From NCBI RefSeq assembly GCF_016909575.1, contig NZ_JAFBGA010000017.1, positions 62,001 through 126,000 of the forward strand: 64,000 bases of DNA, written 5' to 3'. The DNA is from Streptomyces sp. HB132 (GTDB lineage: Bacteria; Actinomycetota; Actinomycetes; Streptomycetales; Streptomycetaceae). This document shows, one piece after another, positions 35,029 through 44,454 of this stretch (its first letter is position 1; the number at the start of each line of letters is the position of its first letter). Both the position numbers and the translations under genes were made by a program. Below the pieces are notes generated by a model. That model worked only from the letters and a program-made list of their open reading frames with translations, was not told the origin of the DNA and did not search any database.

Positions 35029-35781
35029 GTGCCGAAGATCCGGAACGTGTTCCCCTCCCTGGCCGTCCGGCGGCGTGGGCTGATGTCCCGCGCCGTCCAT
35101 CACGCCTGGGCCTGGGTGCAGGAGACCGGGTCCGTCACCGCGCAGCACCCCGGGCGGCTCAGGTTCGGACGCATCGGCGCGGGGACCCGGCTGGCGTTCC
35201 CCCAGGGCACCGTGTTCGGGGAGCCTTGGATCGAGCTGGGCGACCACTGCGTCATCGGCGAGCAGGTGACGCTCACGGCCGGTCTGATGCCCGACCTCGA
35301 CCTGGGACCGGAACCCATCCTGACCCTGGGCAACGGTGTGGTGCTGGGCAGGGGAAGCCATGTCATCGCCGACACCTCGGTGTCGATCGGCCCGGACACG
35401 TACTGCGGTCCGTACGTCTACATCACCTCGACCAACCACAGTTACGACGATCCCGACGAGCCGGTCGGCAAGCAGTGGCCGCGCATGGAGCCGGTCGTGA
35501 TCGGGCCCGGATGCTGGATCGGTACCGGAGCGGTGATCCTCCCGGGAGCCAGGCTCGGCCGCAACGTGGTGGTCGCGGCGGGTGCCGTCGTGCGGGGAGA
35601 GGTCCCCGACCACGCCGTGGTGGCAGGGGCGCCTGCCCGGGTGGTGCGGAGCTGGGACCCGGAGGCGGGCTGGCAGCCACCGCTGCGCACTCCCGCACCG
35701 GTGCCGATCCCCGAAGGTGTCACGCCCGAGCAACTGGCCGCGGTGGCACGGTTGCTGGAGGACCCGGCCGACGGGAGCTGA
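35029..35781 (+). CDS. Hexapeptide-repeat acyltransferase
   Basis: The protein (250 residues from the GTG at 35029) has a basic N-terminus and then hexapeptide repeats of the left-handed beta-helix acyltransferases. The catalytic-type His lies in YITSTNHSYDDPDE, and the coenzyme-binding turn IGTGAVILPGARLGRNV is followed by VVAAGAVVRGEVPDHAV. It probably acetylates a sugar or a small hydroxy compound; the acceptor is unknown. Two starts are plausible. The GTG at 35029 lies 7 bases after a TACCGT box that could give a leaderless mRNA. An ATG at 34972 would add 19 residues and has GGTGGGG upstream. Confidence 0.84.
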   Translation: MPKIRNVFPSLAVRRRGLMSRAVHHAWAWVQETGSVTAQHPGRLRFGRIGAGTRLAFPQGTVFGEPWIELGDHCVIGEQVTLTAGLMPDLDLGPEPILTLGNGVVLGRGSHVIADTSVSIGPDTYCGPYVYITSTNHSYDDPDEPVGKQWPRMEPVVIGPGCWIGTGAVILPGARLGRNVVVAAGAVVRGEVPDHAVVAGAPARVVRSWDPEAGWQPPLRTPAPVPIPEGVTPEQLAAVARLLEDPADGS

Positions 35782-36101
35782 CCGCCTCCGGGGCCGGCCC
35801 CTCGCCCCAGTCCTGTGGCTCGTCACGGTGACGGGGACGGGCCGTCCTCACAGCCTCCATCGTTCGCGATCATGACCGCACCGGCGGCCGCGGCGAAGCC
35901 ACGCGACACGGCCACCGCTGTCCGGGTGGGCGTGCGCCGGGTCATCGGTCCGCCGCCGGGATCGGCCGGAACCCGCGGCAGGCTCGTGGCCAGGGGGAAC
36001 AGTGCGGTCGTCGGACCGTTCGCAGTACAGTGCGGTGTCGGTCGGGTACGCCCTGCTTAGTGCGATGTCCTGACTCTGTCATCCCTCATATTGGATGGAA
36101 C
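35782..36101. other. Intergenic region, 320 bp
   Basis: Nothing convincing is encoded between the acyltransferase and the XRE regulator. A short frame from about 35871 (MTAPAAAAKP) lacks family features. The less GC-rich final 60 bp (cctcatattggatgg) probably contains the regulator's promoter and leader. Confidence 0.5.
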
Positions 36102-36686
36102 GTGTCTGACCTCGATCAGCTCACCCAGTCGCTCGCGCGGAACCTCAAGCGGTGGCGAGGGGAGCGCGGCTTCACGCTGGACGCCCTGGCGGCCCGAGCG
36201 GGTGTCAGCCGCGGCATGATCATCCAGATCGAGCAGGCGCGCACGAACCCGAGCGTCGGCACCACCGTCAAGCTCGCCGACGCACTGGGCGTCAGCATCA
36301 CCACGCTGCTCGACTACGAGCAGGGATCCCAGGTGAGGCTGGTTCCCGAGAGTCAGGCGGTGCGCATGTGGTCGACGGAGGCGGGCAGCTCGAACACGCT
36401 CCTGGTGGGTACGGAGGCCAGGGGGCCCATCGAGCTCTGGTCCTGGCATCTGATGCCCGGCGACAGCAGCGCCTCCGACCCGCACCCCGAAGGGACCGTG
36501 GAGCTCCTCCACGTCACAGCGGGCGTACTGACCCTGGTCGTCGACGGCGAGGCCCACGTGGTGCCCGCCGGAAGCTCTGCGACGTTCGAAGCCCATGTGC
36601 CGCACAGCTACCGCAACGACGGCCCTGAGCCCGCTGATCTGACGATGGCTGTGTCGATCCCGCCGGTCCGCAGGGAAGGCAAGTGA
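36102..36686 (+). CDS. XRE-family regulator with C-terminal cupin domain
   Basis: The 194-residue protein has an N-terminal helix-turn-helix (residues about 8-62: LKRWRGERGFTLDALAARAG, SRGMIIQIEQARTNPS) and a C-terminal cupin barrel (about 100-185) with DPHPEGTVELLHVTAG and HVPHSYRND. Such proteins sense a small molecule in the cupin and repress nearby genes. The GTG at 36102 is preceded by GGATGGAAC; the codons before it are not family-like. The convergent downstream gene is AAC(3)-like and need not be its target. Confidence 0.9.
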   Translation: MSDLDQLTQSLARNLKRWRGERGFTLDALAARAGVSRGMIIQIEQARTNPSVGTTVKLADALGVSITTLLDYEQGSQVRLVPESQAVRMWSTEAGSSNTLLVGTEARGPIELWSWHLMPGDSSASDPHPEGTVELLHVTAGVLTLVVDGEAHVVPAGSSATFEAHVPHSYRNDGPEPADLTMAVSIPPVRREGK

Positions 36687-36796
36687 GCGGTCCGCGCGAT
36701 CTGTCGGCGTGAACGACGTGCGTTCAGGTCGCCCCCTCGTGACCGATCCGGCCGTGGGTGGGGCGGATGGACCCGAGGAACGGGCCGGCGCGGACC

Positions 36797-37645
36797 TCAG
36801 CAGCCCCCGGCCCGATGTTTCCTGAGCCATCCAGCGGCGAAGTCCACTGCTGCGCGGAGGGAGAACAGATGACTCCGCGCCGCGCCCACCCGGCCGATAC
36901 CGACGGTTGCGGCGCCGACCGTGCCCGTCCCTACCGCTCCGTTCCCGACCATGCCGGTGCGCGTACGGACGAAGTCGTCCCCGAGCGCGGCGAAGTCGCT
37001 GTCGTCCAGAGCGATGTCCTCGTACTCCCACCATTGCCGTCCGCCTTCCGATGCCACTACGCAGCGGTACAGGCGGCGGGGCGGCGACGGCAGGCGGTAC
37101 TCCGCGAGGTGGAAGGCGGTGCAGCTGTCGAAGCCCGTGCCCAGCAGCAGGATCTGGGCGTCGGCGTCGTACAGCCGGGCGAGGGGGGAGTCCTCGCCGA
37201 GGTGGCAGTCCTGGCGGTGGTCGGTGAGCAGCTTCGGGGCTCCCGGCCCGAGTGCGGCGAACGAGGTCTGCGGGTGTGCGCTGCGCAGCGCACCCGGGGT
37301 CAGACGCACCGTCTCGGAGAGCGCGCCCATCGAGGGCGCGGGAGTGACCGCCGGGTCGAACGCGGGCATAGCCGCGAGCACCGCCTCGCGGGCCTCGTCG
37401 CTCAGACCGCGGACATGGTCCAGGTGGAAGCGCGAGGTGTCGGAATTCTCCGGGGTGAAGGTGGGGACCGCCAGCGTTCCCTCCGGTCCCAGCGCCCGGC
37501 AGAGCGCTTCGGCCATGCGTCCGGCGTCCTCGCCCACGGAGCGCATCGAGGCGTGCACCAGCAGGACGCCCCCGCGACGCACGCCGAGATCGCACAGCTG
37601 CGTGGCGGTGCGCTCACCGGCGAGATGCTGAGTCACAGCGGACAT
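36797..37645 (-). CDS. AAC(3)-family N-acetyltransferase with an internal pentapeptide repeat
   Basis: The 282-residue protein follows the aminoglycoside 3-N-acetyltransferase family. The start region LGVRRGGVLLVHASMRSVG, the PTFTPENSDTSRFH strand, and the signature RSAHPQTSFAALGPGA with the catalytic-type His are all present. Chromosomal members often have no proven role in resistance; the family includes enzymes acting on other amines. Near the C-terminus (residues about 233-257) five tandem VGx(G/A)x units are inserted ahead of the conserved SHLFSLRAAVDFAAGWL. Aminoglycoside resistance should not be assumed. Confidence 0.82.
   Translation of the reverse strand: MSAVTQHLAGERTATQLCDLGVRRGGVLLVHASMRSVGEDAGRMAEALCRALGPEGTLAVPTFTPENSDTSRFHLDHVRGLSDEAREAVLAAMPAFDPAVTPAPSMGALSETVRLTPGALRSAHPQTSFAALGPGAPKLLTDHRQDCHLGEDSPLARLYDADAQILLLGTGFDSCTAFHLAEYRLPSPPRRLYRCVVASEGGRQWWEYEDIALDDSDFAALGDDFVRTRTGMVGNGAVGTGTVGAATVGIGRVGAARSHLFSLRAAVDFAAGWLRKHRAGGC
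36875..36949. repeat. 15-bp x 5 tandem repeat inside the AAC(3)-like gene
   Basis: Read on the minus strand, five degenerate 15-bp units encode VGNGA, VGTGT, VGAAT, VGIGR and VGAAR. The frame is preserved. It looks like slippage expansion of an existing VGxAR turn. Confidence 0.75.
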
Positions 37646-37753
37646 TCTGCCCGCCGGAGCCTCGGTGCGGCACCACGCCTTCCGGCCCGTGCGGGAGGCA
37701 GGACCGCGCAGGGAGGTCTTCGGTGAATGAGGCAGGGCCGCGAGTGCCGCCGG

Positions 37754-38170
37754 TCACCGCTGCGGGGCGAGGCGTGGTATCTCGATCGCCGGGCAGCGGT
37801 CCATCACCATGGCGAGACCCGCCGCGCGCGTGCGCTCGTACGCCTTCTCGTCGATCACGCCGAGCTGGAACCAGACCGCCTTGGCGCCGACCGCCACCGC
37901 GTCGTCCGCGACACCACCCGCCAGGTCGCTGTTGACGAAGACGTCCACCACATCGACCGGGAAGGGTATGTCCGCCAGCGAGGCGTATCCCTGCTCGCCG
38001 TGGACCGGCTCCGCCTTTGGGTGGACGGGCACCACCCTCTTGCCGAAGCGCTGGAGGACCTCTGCCACCCCGTAGGCCGCGCGGGAGCGGTTGCCGGACA
38101 GGCCCACCACCGCCCAGGTGTCGCCCGTGTCCTGAAGGATCCTGCGAACCGTCTCATCGTCTGCGTACAT
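37754..38170 (-). CDS. CoA-binding protein (YccU-like)
   Basis: The 138-residue protein is one CoA-binding Rossmann domain: TWAVVGLSGNRSRAAYGVAEVLQ near residues 18-40, the central strand RVVPVHPKAEPVHGEQGY, VDVVDVFVNSD near 73, and AKAVWFQLGVIDEKAYERTRAAG. Homologues bind CoA or acyl-CoA, and their function is unclear. The start at 38170 is chosen over frames beginning upstream because the family starts close to MYADDETVRRIL. It is divergent from the yigZ-like gene, 83 bp away. Confidence 0.9.
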   Translation of the reverse strand: MYADDETVRRILQDTGDTWAVVGLSGNRSRAAYGVAEVLQRFGKRVVPVHPKAEPVHGEQGYASLADIPFPVDVVDVFVNSDLAGGVADDAVAVGAKAVWFQLGVIDEKAYERTRAAGLAMVMDRCPAIEIPRLAPQR

Positions 38171-38253
38171 GCCCTGACAACGGACGGCCCCGCCCGGCCA
38201 TTCCCCACGAAGGGGTGAAGAGTGCGGGACGGACCGGCGCATAGGGTGGACCG

Positions 38254-38889
38254 ATGCAGGAGCAGTACCGGACAGTCGCCCGCGCGGGCGTGCACGAGAC
38301 CGAGATCAGCCGGTCGCGTTTCCTCTGCGCGCTGGCCCCAGCCGCCACCGAACAGGAGGCGCAGGAGTTCATCGCGCGCGTCCGCAAGGAACACCCCTCC
38401 GCCAACCACAACTGCTTCGCCTATGTCATCGGCGCCGACGCCTCCGTGCAGAGGGCCGGTGACGACGGGGAGCCGGGCGGGACGGCCGGCGTCCCCATGC
38501 TGCAGATGCTCATGCGCCGGGAGGTGCGGTACGCCGTAGCCGTCGTCACCCGCTACTTCGGCGGCGTCAAGCTCGGCGCGGGCGGACTGATCCGGGCGTA
38601 CGGAGGAGCCGTGGGTGAAGCCCTCGACGCGCTGGGCACGAGCACCCGCCGCCGGTACCGCCTCGCCACGGTCACCGTGGACCACCAGCGGGCGGGCAAG
38701 CTGGAGAACGACCTGCGGGCCACTGGCCGTGCTGTTCACGACGTGACCTACGCGGAGGCGGTGACCATCGCGATCGGTCTGCCGGACGCCGACGTCGACG
38801 GGTTCAGCTCCTGGCTCGCCGATGCCACCGCGGGCTCCGCGACGCTCGAACTGGGCGGCGAGGCGTACGGGGATGTCCGAGGCGGATGA
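38254..38889 (+). CDS. YigZ/IMPACT-family protein
   Basis: The 211-residue protein has the N-terminal UPF0029 domain with the family signature SANHNCFAYVIG, GDDGEPGGTAGVPMLQML and TRYFGGVKLGAGGLIRAYGG (about residues 45-125), followed by the C-terminal DUF1949 domain. The family may act in translation or stress response; the biochemical role is unresolved. It is a single gene upstream of sbcD with a 133-bp gap. Confidence 0.92.
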   Translation: MQEQYRTVARAGVHETEISRSRFLCALAPAATEQEAQEFIARVRKEHPSANHNCFAYVIGADASVQRAGDDGEPGGTAGVPMLQMLMRREVRYAVAVVTRYFGGVKLGAGGLIRAYGGAVGEALDALGTSTRRRYRLATVTVDHQRAGKLENDLRATGRAVHDVTYAEAVTIAIGLPDADVDGFSSWLADATAGSATLELGGEAYGDVRGG

Positions 38890-39022
38890 GGGATCCGGGA
38901 GCGCGCGGCATTAGCGTGGTCGTGCCGGCCGCGGAGAACCGTGGCGGGTGGGGTGCCGGGCCGGTCAGGTCCCGGGGGCGGAGGTAGTGGAACATGCAGG
39001 TCGGAGACGTCGGAGTGATGTC

Positions 39023-40189
39023 GTGAGGATTCTGCACACCTCGGACTGGCACCTGGGGCGCTCGCTCCACCGCGTTTCGATGCTCGACGCCCAGGCCGCC
39101 TACCTCGACCACCTCGTCGAGACGGTGCGGGAGCACGCCGTGGACGTGGTCGTCGTGGCGGGCGACGTCTACGACCGGGCCGTGCCGCCGCTGTCGGCCG
39201 TCCAACTGTTCGACGACGCGCTGCACCGGCTCGCCGCCGCCGGAGTACCGACCGTCATGATCTCGGGCAACCACGACTCGGCCCGCAGGCTCGGAGTGGG
39301 CGCCGGGCTGATCGCACGGGCCGGGATCCACCTGCGTACCGATCCCGGCGAGTGCGCCACTCCGGTCGTGCTGCACGACACGCACGGAGAGGTGGCCTTC
39401 TACGGGCTCCCCTACCTGGAGCCGGCTCTCGTCAGGGAGAGCCTCGGTGCGCCGAAAGCGGGGCACGAAGCCGTCCTCACGGCGGCCATGGGCCGGGTGC
39501 GGGCCGATCTCGCCTCCCGGCCGGACGGCACCCGCTCCGTGGTGCTCGCCCATGCGTTCGTGGCGGGCGGCGAACCCAGCGACAGCGAACGCGACATCAC
39601 GGTCGGCGGTGTCGCCGCCGTCCCCGCGGGAGTCTTCGACGGTGTCGACTACGTGGCCCTCGGCCACCTGCACGGCTGCCAGAAGGTCACGGACCGGGTG
39701 CGTTACTCGGGCTCCCCGCTCGCGTACTCGTTCTCCGAGCACGCGCACCGCAAGACGATGTGGCTGATCGACCTCGGCCCCGGCGGAGACATCGGCGCCG
39801 AACGCGTCGACTGCCCGGTGCCACGCCCGCTGGCACGGCTCCGCGGACGCCTCGACACGCTGCTGGAGGACCCGGCCCTCGTACGGCACCGGGACTCGTG
39901 GGTCGAGGCGACCCTCACCGACCCGGCGAGGCCGGACGAACCGATGGCCCGGCTGCTGGAGCGTTTCCCGCACACCCTCAGCCTGGTCTTCGACCCCGAG
40001 CGTGCTCCCGGGGATCCCCTCGCGTCGTACGCCCAGCGGCTCGAGGGGCGTGACGACCAGCAGGTGGCGGAGGACTTCGTGGCCCACGTGCGCGGCGGAA
40101 GCGGCCCCAGCGCGCAGGAGCGGACGGTGCTGCGCGCCGCCTTCGACGACGTACGGGTCGGCGACGCAGTGAACGAGGTGTCCCGATGA
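39023..40189 (+). CDS. sbcD: Exonuclease SbcCD subunit D
   Basis: The 388-residue nuclease subunit pairs with SbcC to open DNA hairpins and trim double-strand ends. The metallophosphoesterase motifs are intact: HTSDWHLG at the N-terminus, VAGDVYDRAVPP near 52, SGNHDSARR near 86, AHAFVAGG and GHLHGCQKV near 215. The C-terminal SbcD cap domain follows. The start is the GTG at 39023 with GGAG upstream; earlier codons in frame are not conserved in character. Its stop overlaps the sbcC start by 4 bp (ATGA), so the two subunits are translationally coupled. Confidence 0.95.
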   Translation: MRILHTSDWHLGRSLHRVSMLDAQAAYLDHLVETVREHAVDVVVVAGDVYDRAVPPLSAVQLFDDALHRLAAAGVPTVMISGNHDSARRLGVGAGLIARAGIHLRTDPGECATPVVLHDTHGEVAFYGLPYLEPALVRESLGAPKAGHEAVLTAAMGRVRADLASRPDGTRSVVLAHAFVAGGEPSDSERDITVGGVAAVPAGVFDGVDYVALGHLHGCQKVTDRVRYSGSPLAYSFSEHAHRKTMWLIDLGPGGDIGAERVDCPVPRPLARLRGRLDTLLEDPALVRHRDSWVEATLTDPARPDEPMARLLERFPHTLSLVFDPERAPGDPLASYAQRLEGRDDQQVAEDFVAHVRGGSGPSAQERTVLRAAFDDVRVGDAVNEVSR

Positions 40190-43100
40190 GGCTGCACAAA
40201 CTCACCCTGACCGCCTTCGGACCCTTCGGAGCCTCTCAGGAAGTCGACTTCGACGCACTGTCCTCCGCGGGGATATTCCTGCTGCACGGTCCCACCGGCG
40301 CAGGCAAGACATCCGTCCTCGACGCCGTCTGCTACGGCCTGTACGGGGCGGTGCCCGGTGCCCGGCAGAGCCCCGGCACCTCACTGCGGAGCGACCACGC
40401 CCCGTTGGACCGCCCGACCGAGGTGTGTCTGGAACTGACCGTCGGAGGGCGCCGCCTCGAAGTCACCAGGCGACCCGCCCAGCCCCGCCCCAAGAAGAGG
40501 GGCGGTGGTTTCACGACCGAGAAGGCGCAGAGCCTGCTGCGTGAACACGACCCCGAGCACGGCTGGAAGGCGCTCAGCCGCTCCCACCAGGAGATCGGTG
40601 AGGAGATCGGCGGGCTCATCGGGATGAGCCGGGACCAGTTCTGCCAGGTGGTGCTGCTGCCGCAGGGCGACTTCGCGCGGTTCCTGCGCGCCGACGCGGA
40701 GGCGCGCGGCAAGCTGCTCGGCCGGCTCTTCGACACCCGGCGCTTCGCGGCCGTGGAGGAGCGCCTGGCCGACCTGCGGCGGGCGGCCGAAGCCCGGGTC
40801 AGGACGGCGGACGAGCAGATCCTCGCCCTGGCCCAGCGCATCGCGCAGGCGGCCGGTCCGGCGGCGGACGAGGAGGCACCGCCCGAGGAGCGGCCCGGCG
40901 AACCCGGTCTCGCGGAGGGAGTCCTGCAATGGGCCGCCCTCGCACGCAGCGGAGCCCGCGAACGGCTGGACATCGCCCGGTGCGTCCTGGCGGCGGCCGA
41001 AGGCCGGAACGCGTCCGCACGCCAGGCGTTCGAGGCCGAACGCGAACTGGCCCGGCTCCAGCAGAGGTACGAGGAGACCCGCCGCCGAGCCGCCGGGCTG
41101 GAGGCCCGACGCGCCGAACGCGACCGCTGCCACGACCAGCTGACCCGCGCGCGCAAGGCGGACCTGGTCGCCCCGGCGCTCGAGCTGCGGGAGGAGACCG
41201 GGCGCGCCCACCGCACGGCTGTCGCGACGCGTGAGCGGTCACGGGCCGGCCTGCCTCCCGAACTGGCCGAAGCGGGCCCCGAACAGCTGGCAGGCATGGA
41301 ACGACGGCTCCGGGCGGAGCTGGGTGCGCTCGACGCCGCACGCCGTGCCGAGCGGCGCAGCGGGGAGATCGACGCCGAGCGGGCCGGTCTGGAGAGGCAG
41401 TCCCGTTCGGACGACGACACGATCCACGAGGCTGCCCAGTGGCTGGCCGAATGGGACGCCGCCCACCGGAGCCTCAGGGACCGCATCGAGACGGCGCAGG
41501 ACGCCGCGACCCGCGCGGAGCAGTTGGCGGGCCGGCTCGACCCGGCCCGCAGGAGGCTGGAGGCGGCACGCCGGCGCGACGCCCTCGGCGCGCAGGAGGA
41601 AACGGCGGCTGCGGCCCTCACCGCTGCCCGCGAACGTGCTGTGGACGCACACGAGAGGTGGCTGACGCTCCGGGAGCAGCGGCTGCGCGGTATCGCCGCG
41701 GAACTGGCCGGTCAGCTCGTCGACGGTGTGGCCTGTACCGTGTGCGGCTCGGCGGAGCACCCGGCGCCGGCCCGCGCGGAGGACGGCCATGTGGACCGGG
41801 CCACGGAGGAGGCGGCGCTCGCCGCCCACCAGCGGGCCGACCGGGCCCGGGCACAGGCGGAGAGCGAGCTCGGCGTCCTGCGGGAACGCCTCGCTGGGGC
41901 GCGGGCCGAGGCGGCGGAGCCGCAGGACGACGCAGGCGCGACCGGACCGAGGGACCGGACCGCAGCCGGTGTCGCCGAACTGCGCTCGGTCGTCGACCGT
42001 CTGACCCGGGAGCACGCGGAGGCGCACCGCGTGGCCGCGGGAACGCATGCGGCGAGGGAGGCACTCGCCGCCGCCGAGCGCGAGCACGCCGGCCGGCTCG
42101 ACGACCGGCAGCAGGCGGAGCGGCGCGCCGCTGCCCGCACCTCCCAGCGCGAAGCGCTCGACCGCGAACAGTCGGCGCTGAAGGCCGAGTTGGTGAAGGC
42201 CCGGGGTGCCAGTGCCTCCGTGGCCGAGCATGCCGCGCTGCTGGAGCGCCGTGCTGTGCTGCTGGCCGACGCCGCCGACGCGCTCCGCGCCGAGCAGGAC
42301 GCGGCCGAGCGCCTCAAGGAGGCCGACGGGAGGCTTGCCGACGCCGCCTTCCGGGCCGGGTTCGACACGCCGCAGGCCGCCGCCGCGAAGCTCCTGGACG
42401 ACACCGCGCAGCGGGAGTTGCAGCACCGGATCGACGCCTGGCAGACGGAGGCCGCCACCGTCGCCGACCGGCTCGCCGAGGAGGACGCGCGGTCCGCCGC
42501 CGACCGGCCGGCCGCGGAGCCGGACGCGGCACAGGCGGCGTACGACCTGTCCGTCGAGGCGTTGCGCGACGGCGCCGCCGCACACGCCGCCGCGCAGGAG
42601 CGCGGCACGGAGCTCGGCCGGCTCTCGCGCCTCGCCGAGGACGAGGTGCGCGCCCTCGGGCCACTTCGCCAGGAGTACGAGAGGGTGGCCCGTCTCGCCG
42701 GGCTGACAGCGGGCACCTCCGCGGACAACGAGCGAAAGATGCGGCTGGAGGCGTACGTGCTGGCGGCCCGCCTCGAACAGGTTGCCGCCGCGGCCACGGC
42801 CCGCCTCCAGCGGATGTCTTCCGGCCGCTACACCCTGGTCCACTCCGACGAACGCAGCGGTGGACGCAGGGCCGGTCTCGGCCTGCACGTCGTCGACTCC
42901 TGGACGGGCCGGGAGCGCGACACGGCTACGCTGTCCGGAGGGGAGACGTTCTTCGCCTCGCTCGCACTGGCGCTGGGCCTGGCCGACGTGGTGACGGACG
43001 AGGCGGGCGGCGTACGTCTGGACACGCTCTTCATCGACGAGGGCTTCGGCAGCCTGGACGACCAGACCCTGGACGAGGTGCTCGACGTCCTGGACTCGCT

Positions 43101-43239
43101 GCGCGAGCGCGACCGGAGCGTCGGGATCGTCAGCCACGTGGCCGACCTGCGCCGCCGTATCCCGGCTCAGCTGGAGGTCGTGAAGGAACGGCAGGGATCG
43201 GCGGTCGTCCACCGGGCGGCCGGGACGCTCAGCGGCTGA
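40186..43239 (+). CDS. sbcC: Exonuclease SbcCD subunit C (SMC-like ATPase)
   Basis: This 1,017-residue Rad50-like ATPase has the Walker A motif GPTGAGKT (35-42) and the Q-loop region SRDQFCQVVLLPQGDFARFL near 145. Two long Ala/Glu/Arg-rich coiled coils flank a central zinc hook CTVC near residue 516. The signature LSGGETFFASLALALG lies near 915 and the Walker B stretch DTLFIDEGFGSLD near 945. All catalytic elements are present. It forms the head and arms of the SbcCD complex with the preceding gene. Confidence 0.95.
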   Translation: MRLHKLTLTAFGPFGASQEVDFDALSSAGIFLLHGPTGAGKTSVLDAVCYGLYGAVPGARQSPGTSLRSDHAPLDRPTEVCLELTVGGRRLEVTRRPAQPRPKKRGGGFTTEKAQSLLREHDPEHGWKALSRSHQEIGEEIGGLIGMSRDQFCQVVLLPQGDFARFLRADAEARGKLLGRLFDTRRFAAVEERLADLRRAAEARVRTADEQILALAQRIAQAAGPAADEEAPPEERPGEPGLAEGVLQWAALARSGARERLDIARCVLAAAEGRNASARQAFEAERELARLQQRYEETRRRAAGLEARRAERDRCHDQLTRARKADLVAPALELREETGRAHRTAVATRERSRAGLPPELAEAGPEQLAGMERRLRAELGALDAARRAERRSGEIDAERAGLERQSRSDDDTIHEAAQWLAEWDAAHRSLRDRIETAQDAATRAEQLAGRLDPARRRLEAARRRDALGAQEETAAAALTAARERAVDAHERWLTLREQRLRGIAAELAGQLVDGVACTVCGSAEHPAPARAEDGHVDRATEEAALAAHQRADRARAQAESELGVLRERLAGARAEAAEPQDDAGATGPRDRTAAGVAELRSVVDRLTREHAEAHRVAAGTHAAREALAAAEREHAGRLDDRQQAERRAAARTSQREALDREQSALKAELVKARGASASVAEHAALLERRAVLLADAADALRAEQDAAERLKEADGRLADAAFRAGFDTPQAAAAKLLDDTAQRELQHRIDAWQTEAATVADRLAEEDARSAADRPAAEPDAAQAAYDLSVEALRDGAAAHAAAQERGTELGRLSRLAEDEVRALGPLRQEYERVARLAGLTAGTSADNERKMRLEAYVLAARLEQVAAAATARLQRMSSGRYTLVHSDERSGGRRAGLGLHVVDSWTGRERDTATLSGGETFFASLALALGLADVVTDEAGGVRLDTLFIDEGFGSLDDQTLDEVLDVLDSLRERDRSVGIVSHVADLRRRIPAQLEVVKERQGSAVVHRAAGTLSG

Positions 43240-43483
43240 CCGCGCGACGGGGAGGGGCGAGGAGCGGACGACGCCGGTGGGCACGGAGCCGGGCCGGTCC
43301 TGCCCGTCACCTCCTCCAGGCGAGTCATCGACCTGGCGTGCACCTTCGGGACTGAGCAGTCCTCCCGGACCACATGCTGGTCCTCAACGATCCGCGGCGT
43401 CGTGTCCGTTGCTGTACCGGCGGCCCACGGACGCATGGCCCCGGGCATCCCGGGACGCCGGGAAACGCGAGACCACGGCGGGC

Positions 43484-44353
43484 TCAGGACCTCAGGAGCG
43501 CGCTGAACAGGCTTTCGCCGTCGTCGCCGGCGGGCAGGCCGCTGACCTGACCGTCACCGACCTCCACCACCCGCCACGCCCCGTCCTCACGCAGTGCCAT
43601 GTCGGTGCTCACCCACCGGCAGCCGAGCGTGCGCACCGCCTCGCGGACGGCGTCGAGGCAGGGAGCCGGCAGTCGGCCGGGCGTGTCCGGATGAGCTGTC
43701 ACCCGCACGGCCTCGCCGTCGACCCACCACACCCGGGCCTCACCGCCGGGCACGAACGGCTCGAAAGCGCGCAGCACCACTCCGCCGGCCAGGAAGTCTC
43801 CCTGCAGCTCGACGAGTCGGCCCACGACGGTGGCGAGCCGGACCCCGTCCCCCAGGTCCGGCACGAAGCACGCCTCATGCCATTCGTGCTTGCGGGACTT
43901 CACGTAGTCCTTGACGATTCCGGGACCGGAACCGAGCGTTCCTGCGAGGTCCGCCCAGACCGAGGGATCCGGCAGCACCTCTCCCGCGGACAGGGCACGC
44001 CATACGCTGCGCGGGGTGAGTCCGGCGAACGCCTCGTACCAACCCGGGAGTTCATGAGCGGCGCGGTAGGCGGACGCGTCGGTGAGCAGCGAACAGCCGC
44101 GTGCGGCGAGAGCGCGCTCCAGTTCCGCGTAGCGGGCGGAGGGAACCATCCAGCCCCGGTACCAGTAGGGCCCCGAGTCCCGGCGCACCCGGCCGACGGC
44201 GGCCTCCGGGTCCCCGGCGAGCAACGCGTCATGGTCGACCAGGGCGACCTGGGCCCCGGCCCGCCTGGCCGCAGCGGCCTCGTGCGCGAATCCGGCGTCG
44301 GGGTACCGCGTGCGCAGGGGATCGCAGCAGAACAGCAAGCCTCGCACGGACAT
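43484..44353 (-). CDS. ATP-grasp domain protein (R2K clade)
   Basis: The 289-residue protein has a Rossmann-like N-terminal part (RGLLFCCDPLRTRYPDAGF) and an ATP-grasp half with GPGIVKDYVKSRKHEWHEAC near residue 145-164, the hallmark of the R2K clade. The late strand has WVSTDMALREDGAWRVVEVGDGQVSGL with the Glu and Asp expected for Mg-ATP binding. ATP-grasp enzymes ligate carboxylates to amines or thiols. R2K members have been proposed to act in peptide or protein modification, but the substrate here is unknown. No obvious partner gene is adjacent; the downstream sbcC is convergent. Confidence 0.8.
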   Translation of the reverse strand: MSVRGLLFCCDPLRTRYPDAGFAHEAAAARRAGAQVALVDHDALLAGDPEAAVGRVRRDSGPYWYRGWMVPSARYAELERALAARGCSLLTDASAYRAAHELPGWYEAFAGLTPRSVWRALSAGEVLPDPSVWADLAGTLGSGPGIVKDYVKSRKHEWHEACFVPDLGDGVRLATVVGRLVELQGDFLAGGVVLRAFEPFVPGGEARVWWVDGEAVRVTAHPDTPGRLPAPCLDAVREAVRTLGCRWVSTDMALREDGAWRVVEVGDGQVSGLPAGDDGESLFSALLRS

Positions 44354-44454
44354 ACGGAAGCCGTCCTTCGGATCGTCGGCAGGGGACAGGGGGACAGGGG
44401 GCAGCGGGGGCATGCCCGGGCCGGAGCGCTGCGGCGCGCACCGGCCCGCCCGGG

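Noticed and set aside
35871..36060. Small plus-strand frame before the XRE regulator
   Set aside because: No ribosome binding site, low-complexity composition and no family features.
36797..37645. Aminoglycoside resistance determinant
   Set aside because: Family membership is clear, but chromosomal AAC(3)-like proteins often do not confer resistance, and no aminoglycoside pathway is nearby. Only the family is annotated.
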